This document shows, piece after piece, positions 57,515 through 64,000 of a stretch of 64,000 bases of DNA; position 1 is the stretch's first letter, and each line of letters starts with the position of its first letter. Origin of the DNA: Dugong dugon (Eukaryota > Chordata > Mammalia > Sirenia > Dugongidae); NCBI GenBank assembly GCA_030035585.1, contig CM057472.1, positions 87,355,601 through 87,419,600 of the forward strand. The letters run 5' to 3'. Under the pieces are notes generated by a model that was not told the DNA's origin, ran no database searches, and saw only the letters and a list, made by a program, of their open reading frames with translations. A program made the position numbers and the translations under genes.

Positions 57515-58000
57515 GAGAAATGAAAACATATGCCACACAAACACTTTTACATGAATGTGCATTGCAGCTTTATTTGTAATAGACCCAAATTTGAGACAGC
57601 ACAATGTCCATTAACAAGCGAGTAGATAAGCAAACACTATGATATATCTTACTCAGCAATAAAAAAGGAATAAACTATTGATACATGCACAAACATAGAT
57701 GAATCTCATAACAAAAGAAACCACACAACAAAGAGCACATACTGTATGGTTCTATTTATATAAAACGCTAGAAACTATAGTGACAGAGGCAGATCATTGC
57801 TTGCCCGGCGAGGCGGTGGGGGGCATGAAGAAGAGATTACAAAGGGACATGAGGAAATTTTGAGGGGTGATGGGTATGTTGATTACCTTGATTTGGGTGA
57901 TGGTGTCATGGGTATATACATGTGTCAACACTTATTCAATTATAAACCTTAAATATGTGCAGTTTATCATATATCAATTATACCTCAATTAAAAGAAAAT
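57515..58000 (+). mobile_element. Old L1M LINE 3' part
   Basis: 'tgcattgcagctttatttgt', 'atccaatgtcc'-like 'acaatgtccattaacaagcg', 'actgtatggttctatttata' and 'caattatacctcaattaaaa' are the usual 3' landmarks of old L1M elements. Diverged, no open frame. Confidence 0.88.
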
Positions 58001-58306
58001 ACGGATAACATTTAACACCAGACATTCTGATGGTCTCAACCTCAATTAACCTGAAGAGTTACTTGTGTCTTGATAGTGAGGTCACAGAAGGAATTTCCCA
58101 GAGTCTTGGGCTCCCACTCTGTTATTAGTTCTGAGAATTTGGCCATTTCAACTTACCTCATTATTCTGTCACCTTCCTCTAGGACATAGACAGACTGGAC
58201 TTGATCATTGTCAAGGCATCTTCTAATTTTTTAAGTTCTCTGATCTCCATTTTACAGGTTCAATGCACAAATATTTGGGGGGTACCTATACTTATTCAGG
58301 TGGTAT
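58001..58306. other. Unassigned DNA
   Basis: Nothing recognised. Confidence 0.4.
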
Positions 58307-58508
58307 GTTGTTGTTAGGTGCCGTCAAGCTGATTACGACTCACAGTGACCTCATGCAACAGAGTAGAACGGCCTCATGCGGTTTTCTTGGCTGTAATCTT
58401 TATGGAAGCAGATCTTCAGATCTTTCTCCCGTGGAGCCACTGGGTGGGCTTGAACTACCAACCTTTTGATCACAGGAGAGTTTACTTTTATGCTGTCACC
58501 AGGGCTCC
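58307..58508 (-). mobile_element. AfroSINE
   Basis: Antisense copy: 'gttgttgttaggtgccgtca', 'ggctgtaatctttatggaag', 'gtgggcttgaactaccaacc', 'gtcaccagggctcct'. Confidence 0.9.
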
Positions 58509-59726
58509 TCAGCAATGTTTGATATGTAAATTTAGCTATCCAACTCTTGTTGTAAGCAATGCTTCTATTGTGATAAAGCACTTCTGTCTGAAGTATTGCA
58601 CCCCTTTTCGAAACAGCAGTTGGCTCATCTGGTAAAATAGTCCTTCATAGCAGCAGAGAAATAAGTCTGTTTGGTTTCCTTGCTGTATTAAATTACCCTT
58701 GTCAATTGCACATATATGATTTGGCCTCCCAAACTCGTGTTTCTTTCTTTTTTTTTAAAATTTTTTCCTATACAAAAATTTATACATACATTGTTATATG
58801 ACTCTAATTGCTCTCCCCATACTGTGACAGCACATTCCTCCTTTCTGCCCCTGATTCCCCATGTCCATTCAACCAGCTCCTAACCCTCTCTGCCTTCGCA
58901 TCTCACCTATGGACAGAAGCTGCCCGTTTAGTCTCTTGTATCTACTTGAGCTAAGAGGCACACTCCTCGCGTGTATCACTTTATGTCCCACAGTCCAGAC
59001 CAATCCCTGTCAGAAGAGTTGGCCTCAGAAATTGTTTTAGTTCTGGGCTGATAGAGAATCCAGGGGCCATGCTTTCTGGGGTTTCTCCAGTCTGTCAGAT
59101 TATTAAGTCTGGTCTTCCTACTAGAATTTGAGTTCTGCACCCCACCTTTCTCCTGTTCCATCTGAGATTTTCTGTTGTGTTCCCTGTCAGGGCAGTCATT
59201 GGTGGTAGACAGGCACCATCTAGTTCTTCTGGTCTCAGGCTGATGAAGTCTCTGGTTTATGTGGCCCTTTCTGTCTCTTGGGCTAATACTTTCCCTGTGT
59301 CTTTGGTGTTCTTCATTCTCCTTTACTCCAGGTGGTTGGGACCAATTGATGCATCTTAGATGGTTGCTTACAAGCTTTTAAGACCCCAGACACCAGTCAC
59401 TGAAGTAGGATGCAGAACATTTTCTTAGTAAGCTTTGTTATGCCAATTGACCTAGATGTCCCCTGAAAGCATGGCCCCCAGACCCCTACCTCTACTACTC
59501 TGTCCCTCAAAGTGTTTGATTGTATTCAGGAAACTTTTTAGCTTTGGTTTAGTCCAGTTATGCTGACTTCCCCTGTAGTGTGTGCTGTCCTTCCCTTCAC
59601 CTAAGATAATTCTTATTTACTATCTAGTTAGTAAATAACCCTCCCCCTCCATCTCCACCCTCATAACCATCAAAGAATGTTTTCTTCTGTGTTTAAACCT
59701 TTTCTTGAGTTCTTATAATAGTGGTC

Positions 59727-60058
59727 TTATACAATGTTGTCCTTCTGTGACTGACTAAATTCACTCAGCATAATGACTTTCAGCTTCCTCCATGTTATAA
59801 GATGTTTCATGGCTTCATCGTTGTTCTTTATTGTTTCGTAGTATTCCACTGTGTGGATATACCATAATTTGTTTATCCATTCATCTGTTGATGGGCACGT
59901 AGGTTGTTTCCATCTTTTTGCTATTGTTAACAGTGCTACAATGAACATGGGTGTGCATGTATCTATTCGTGTGACGGCTCTGTGACGGCTCTTAATTTCT
60001 CTAAGATACATTCCAAGGAGTGGGATAGCTGGATCGTATGGTACCTCTATTTCTAGCT
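59727..60058 (-). pseudogene. L1 ORF2p C-terminal fragment
   Basis: Encodes the last part of ORF2p: '[19 protein letters not shown]', 'WINKLWYIHTVEYYETIKNN' and 'WRKLKVIMLSEFSQSQKDNI'. It matches the corresponding part of the full-length L1 at 35440-35760. The frame enters from a T run that marks a later insertion. Confidence 0.9.
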
Positions 60059-60290
60059 TTTTTTTTTTTTTTGTTAAGTAACCTTTATTCATATACAAAA
60101 TGGATACACACGAAATTTTAAATCACTGAGCCAAAAGAAAAACAACAACAAAAATTGCTTGAGTTGCAAGATCAATTTATAACCCACTAGTGGGCTGCAT
60201 ACTAGATTTTGAAAATTTTAATAAAGTATTAATTTAAGGTTTTAAATAGGCATCACTATGCAGCCTGATGTTTCCCCTCCATTTTTGTTG
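60058..60290 (-). pseudogene. Candidate processed retrocopy (3' UTR) inside L1
   Basis: In the minus direction an AATAAA signal (60084-60089) lies about 11 bases before a run of about 15 A (seen as T at 60058-60072), the layout of a polyadenylated transcript. The body is not L1-like and interrupts the L1 exactly at 'ctatttctag'. The parent transcript is not identified; the upstream end may merge into L1 sequence near 60290. Confidence 0.45.
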
Positions 60291-60291
60291 T

Positions 60292-60297
<6 letters not shown>

Positions 60298-60356
<59 letters not shown>
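60298..60356. repeat. (TA)n microsatellite
   Basis: AT dinucleotides interrupted once by 'catata'. The neighbouring 'ttttactttaagtgaaggtt' places it at an L1 3' end. Confidence 0.95.
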
Positions 60357-60359
<3 letters not shown>

Positions 60360-60757
60360 TTAATTTTACTTTAAGTGAAGGTTTACAGAACAAATAGTTC
60401 CTCATTAAACAGTATACATATTGTTTTATGACGTTGGTTAACAACCCCACGACATGTCAACCCTCTCCCTTCTTGACCCCCCTTTTTTTTTTGGTTAAAG
60501 TATACGTAGCCAAAGATACACCATTTCAAAAATTTCTACACGCACAATTCAGTGACATCGATTACATTCTTCCAGTTGTGCTGCTGTTCTCACTTTAGAT
60601 GAAGGTTTACAGAACAAAATAGTTTCTCATTAAACAGTTAGTACACATGTTGCACTATGACAATGGTTAACAACCCCACTACAAGTCAACACTGTCCTTA
60701 CTCAACCTTCGGTTCCCTATCACCAGCTTTCCTGTCTCCTTCTGCCTTCTAGTCCTT

Positions 60758-60981
60758 GTCAATGTTCAGGAGGGATATTGGTCTATAATTTTCTTTTTTT
60801 GTGGTGTCTTTAGCTGGTTTTGGTGTCAGGGTTATGCTGGCTTCATAGAATGAGTTTGGGAGTATTCCATCCTTTTCTATGCTCTGAAATAACTTTAGTA
60901 GTAGTGATGTTAACTCTTCTCTGAAAGTTTGGTAGAATTCTCCAGTGAAGCCATCTGGGCCAGGGCTTTGTTTTCGTTGGG
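60758..60981 (-). pseudogene. L1 ORF2p reverse transcriptase fragment
   Basis: Encodes '[20 protein letters not shown]', '[18 protein letters not shown]' and '[14 protein letters not shown]', the region before the first palm motif. It is the 5'-most L1 part of the mosaic and abuts the right target copy. Confidence 0.9.
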
Positions 60982-61018
60982 CCAAACTCATGTTTCTTTT
61001 TCCAAAATCTAACAATAA

Positions 61019-61043
61019 TTGTGTGTGTGTGTGTGTGTGTGTG
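61019..61043. repeat. (TG)n microsatellite
   Basis: About 12 TG units. Confidence 0.95.
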
Positions 61044-61127
61044 ATATTTAGGTTGTAAAAACATAATTTTTTAAAAAAGAAATGCAATATTAGAAGTAGG
61101 ATTTTTCATGAAAATATGACAGGCTTT

Positions 61128-61625
61128 AGAATGGAAGCTGTTGTTGTTGTTAGACGCCATTGAGTTGGTTCCAACTCATAGCAATCCTGTGTACAACAGA
61201 ACAAAACACTGCCCAGTCCTGTGCTATCCTCACAATCATTGTTATGCTTGAGCCCATTGTTGCAGTTACTGTGTCAATCCATCTTGTTGAAGGTCTTCGT
61301 CTTTTTCTCTGACCCTCTACTTTACCAAGCATCATGTCCTTCTCCAGGGACTGATCCCTCCTGATAACATGTCCAAAGTCTGTGAGACGTTGTCTCGCCA
61401 TCCTCACTTCTAATGTGCATTCTGGCTGTACGTCTTCCAAGACAGATTTGTTCATTCTTCTGGCAGTTCATGGTATATTCGATATTCTTTGCCAACACCA
61501 TAATTCAAAGGTGTCAGTTCTTCCTAGGTCTTCGTTATTCATTGTTCAGCTTTTGAATGCATATGAGGCAATTGAAAACACCATTGCTTGGGTCAGGCGC
61601 ACCTTAGTCTTCAAGAATGGAAGCT
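61128..61625 (-). mobile_element. 5'-truncated RTE LINE with perfect target duplication
   Basis: Body 61140-61613 (474 bp), antisense, starting at the RTE 3' end ('gttgttgttagacgccattg', 'ggttccaactcatagcaatc') and running into C-terminal coding sequence ('cctgataacatgtccaaagt'). An exact 12-bp duplication, 'agaatggaagct', lies at 61128-61139 and 61614-61625. The 101-codon frame at 61150-61455 is the RTE C-terminus ('MNKSVLEDVQPECTLEVRMA'). Confidence 0.96.
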
Positions 61626-61639
61626 ATTACTGGGGAATT

Positions 61640-61818
61640 CTCTGCCTCCTAAACCCATTGTCATCTAGTCAATTATGACTCATAGCAACCCTCTAGGACA
61701 GTGTAGAACAGCCCCATAAAGTTTCCAAGGAGCAACTGTTGGATTTGAACTGCCGACCTTTTGGGTGACAGCTGAGCTCTTCACCACTGGACTGCCAGGG
61801 CTCCTCTCTACCTTCTAA
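61640..61818 (-). mobile_element. AfroSINE with target duplication
   Basis: Body 61653-61805, antisense: 'tgactcatagcaaccctcta', 'gaacagccccataaagtttc', 'ggatttgaactgccgacc', 'ctgccagggctcct'. Flanks 'ctctgcctcctaa' (61640-61652) and 'ctctaccttctaa' (61806-61818) match at 11 of 13. Confidence 0.93.
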
Positions 61819-62274
61819 GGACATATAAATGGTGCTGACTTCACAGTGGCTTTAAGGTTGAGTTCACTACTTCAGGAATTTGTAAGCTGCTTAAGAAGTC
61901 CCAGAGGTCATGGCCGAACAGTGTTCCCTTCAGAGGAGAACGTGCTGCAGTTTCTCCAAAGCCTGACTGCTTGAAATCCAAATGACCCAACACTGGACTT
62001 GCTTACCTCTAGGGAAGTTTCCTTAGCAACCGCCAGCATTATTAGGTTGTTTGAAGTAATATCTCCTTAACATTGGTATAAACTGGAGACAGAAGAAATG
62101 GAGATTAATAGTCACCTTCAGACAAACAATTACGTTTGGCTTTAGGGTAAGCTGTTGGATATGAGTTGTTAATTATTCATTTGAGTTGCTAATTATTCCA
62201 TTATTCATTTATAGACCTACATGGGCATGAACGTGGAGAGGGCAAACATAGAAGGGGGCCTCACCAATGCCAGG
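61819..62274. other. Unassigned DNA
   Basis: Nothing recognised. Confidence 0.4.
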
Positions 62275-62470
62275 TCTGCACTGGACACATTTCCTATGTT
62301 ATCTCATTTGTCCCTCATTATTATTCTTATCAGTTTACACGCTGAGAGACAGAAGCCCAGAGATGTGAAGGTGTCTGTCCAAGGTCACACAGCTTATAAG
62401 TGTTAGAACAGGAATTTGAAGCCACGTCTGGCTAGCTCAAAATCCAGTGTTCTTCCTTACACCCTGCTGG
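62275..62470 (+). repeat. MIR SINE
   Basis: 'ctatgttatctcatttgtcc', 'gtccaaggtcacacagctta' and 'gaatttgaagccacgtctgg' follow MIR order. Confidence 0.85.
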
Positions 62471-62854
62471 CTCACTTCTTATTGTAAGGCAGTTGAATTG
62501 TCATTCAGTTCTTTCCTTCATCAGGTGATTTTTAGTGTGCTGGTTTTGGTTTCTTCAGGCATCCTGCCAGCCTGCATCAGATATTATGGGGCCATGTTGT
62601 AATTGTGGTGGGCCATTATCTCTGCAAGCTCTCCTGGCACCCTCAGTGTGCTAGGAAGGGTCAATAATCCTAGGTGGATGTGGAAAAATCTCAGCCTTTC
62701 TTTATTTGATGTTAGGATTTTTTTTTCTCCAGGTAGTTTCTGCATTGACTTTGTGGCACTTTTAGGAGTCGAGTTTGTTCTGGTTTAAGAGTAAACCATT
62801 CAAAAATTGGTGAAATCTGATTAAAGTCTATATTCTAGTTAATTATGTTGTGCT
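62471..62854. other. Unassigned DNA
   Basis: Nothing recognised. Confidence 0.4.
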
Positions 62855-63045
62855 AATAGCAATTTCCTGGTTTTGATAATGAACTATAGTTACCATTAGC
62901 ATAAGATGTTACCACTGGGGGAAGCTGGGTGATGGGTACAAAGGATCTTCCTGTACTATTTTTGCAACTTCTTGTCTGTCTAAATTATGTCCAAATAAAA
63001 ACTTTTAAAAAAACTAAAAAAAAAAAAGAAAGAAAATTAAAGCAT
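62855..63045 (+). mobile_element. Old L1M LINE 3' end with A-rich tail
   Basis: 'agatgttaccactgggggaa', 'gctgggtgatgggtacaaag', 'actatttttgcaacttcttg' and 'ccaaataaaaactttt' are L1M 3' UTR landmarks, followed by an A-rich tail (about 63004-63045). Confidence 0.9.
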
Positions 63046-63179
63046 TCAGTTCTTGAGGACATTTTCTCTTGTGTGAGCCCAGAGAGTCTACCTCCCGTGT
63101 AGATCCTCCTTTTGTGAAACAAGTGTTGCATTTCTTTGGCTGGAAAAGGCAGCCAGGATCTGGTCTCTCTGCCTCCAGT

Positions 63180-63300
63180 CTCATTCCCCAGCTTCTGAGT
63201 TTTATACTTGAAGGGTCAGAGTGATTTTTCTGAAACAATAATCTGATTATGTTACTCCCCTGTATCATGTGTGAAATTACCCTGAGGCAATGGTAGTCTC
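63180..63300 (+). repeat. L2 LINE fragment
   Basis: 'cagagtgatttttctgaaac' and 'ctgattatgttactcccctg' match an internal L2 3' region. Confidence 0.65.
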
Positions 63301-64000
63301 CCAATACATTAAGGCAAACTTCTCCAGAGGTCCCAGAACAGAAAGGCTCACAGACCAGATTAAGATGTTTGAATCATAAGGTTATTAAATCAAGGTAAAC
63401 ACACAGTGGAAAACAAGGGGAAAGCGATGGACAGGTGAACACATTCAGAATAAGGTGAGAGCAAGATGAAAGGACCGTCCTACCTGCGTCCTGGGTTATG
63501 CGACATTCATATATCTTGTTCTCTCTCTGCTATATCAGCCTTCCCTGCTGACAGGCCAGTTACAAAGACCAGAATTGAGAATAAGAAAGGGACACAGCAG
63601 CTGGGAGGTGTCTAGAGCCAGCATATACTTGTCCTACTTGAGAGAAGCAAGTGCAGTAAGTCTCGCCACTGGTGAAACCTATAGGTATAGGTTTTATCTA
63701 TGTGCCTCTAACAGAGCAAATACAGGGCCAGAGTGGGACCATAATGGATGTCACCAATGGGTTGGCTAATTTAGGGATGACACAGCCTTTAGTCTGGAGG
63801 TAGCATTGTCTGAGCTTTATGAATATTTAAGGTTTACTCAGTACTTCAATCCCTTTTTATAGGCAAATAACTTTCATTTGTTCCATCATTTTTATCTTTG
63901 TTCAGCATAGGCGTACTCCATTTATTTTCTCTACATTTAACAGGCCTCACAGGTTACCCATTACTCTCTATACTTGACACTTCTAATGAGTTTTATTCAT
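63301..64000. other. Unassigned DNA
   Basis: Nothing recognised up to the end of the window. Confidence 0.4.

Larger units (their letters stand above)
58729..60999 (-). mobile_element. Mosaic L1 LINE in one target duplication
   Basis: The block 58747-60981 lies between near-perfect 18-bp copies: 'ccaaactcgtgtttcttt' (58729-58746) and 'ccaaactcatgtttcttt' (60982-60999), 17 of 18 identical. The T-rich L1 tail follows the left copy. From its 3' end the insert holds L1 3' UTR (to about 59700), ORF2 C-terminus (59727-60058), a retrocopy (60058-60290), an AT repeat, two pieces of L1 3' UTR (60357-60480, 60591-60757), an L1M-like piece (60485-60590), and finally ORF2 reverse transcriptase sequence (60758-60981). 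About 1.9 kb of ORF2 expected between the two ORF2 parts is missing. Confidence 0.88.

Noticed and set aside
1..64000. CRISPR array, operon, phage or plasmid features
   Set aside because: No regularly spaced direct repeats and no dense coding. All composition and repeats are those of a mammalian nuclear genome.

Overview
This is 64 kb of vertebrate nuclear DNA: AT-rich, sparse in CpG, and dense with transposable elements of several ages. The repeat mix points to an afrotherian mammal, most likely an elephant or close relative. The evidence is tRNA-derived SINEs of the AfroSINE type, several RTE (BovB-like) LINE copies of the afrotherian kind, elephant-type L1 copies, and the older layer shared by placental mammals (MIR, L2, MER5, MER20, MaLR LTRs). 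Family names come from memory of consensus sequences, not from a database search.

I find no convincing exon of a cellular protein gene, no tRNA, rRNA or other RNA gene, no CRISPR array and no operon. The window reads as intergenic or deep intronic DNA. Every long open frame with recognisable protein content belongs to a LINE (RTE endonuclease/reverse transcriptase, L1 ORF1p and ORF2p), and nearly all are broken by stops and frameshifts.

Layout. 1-14 kb: old repeats (MIR, MER5, MaLR), two DNA transposons with related ends (7846-8345 and 11015-11385), a small inverted-repeat element (8863-8980), MER20 and three dated SINEs. 14.4-17.6 kb: a near full-length RTE inserted in an L2. 18.2-18.9 kb: a short RTE with a perfect 15-bp target duplication. 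19-31 kb: L2, MIR, four LTRs or LTR-like repeats, one SINE and an elephant-type retroposon. 31.75-33.1 kb: an RTE copy whose reverse transcriptase core is still open. 34.4-42.0 kb: a full-length, inactivated antisense L1. 42-58 kb: mostly unassigned DNA with many SINEs, MIRs and two MIR-splitting LTRs. 58.7-61.0 kb: a mosaic L1 bracketed by one 18-bp target duplication. 61.1-61.8 kb: an RTE and a SINE side by side, each with its own duplication. 62-64 kb: MIR, L1M tail, L2 trace.

The elements are connected. The SINEs carry a 3' end matching the RTE 3' end, so the RTEs probably supplied the machinery that mobilised the SINEs. Nesting (hAT in MIR, LTR in MIR, RTE in L2, SINE beside SINE) gives a relative insertion order. 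I see no undescribed biological system. The observations most worth checking are the mosaic L1, the tandem SINE pair with three target copies, a perfect 18-bp-arm hairpin, an overlapping double MORE/POU palindrome and one CTCF-like motif.
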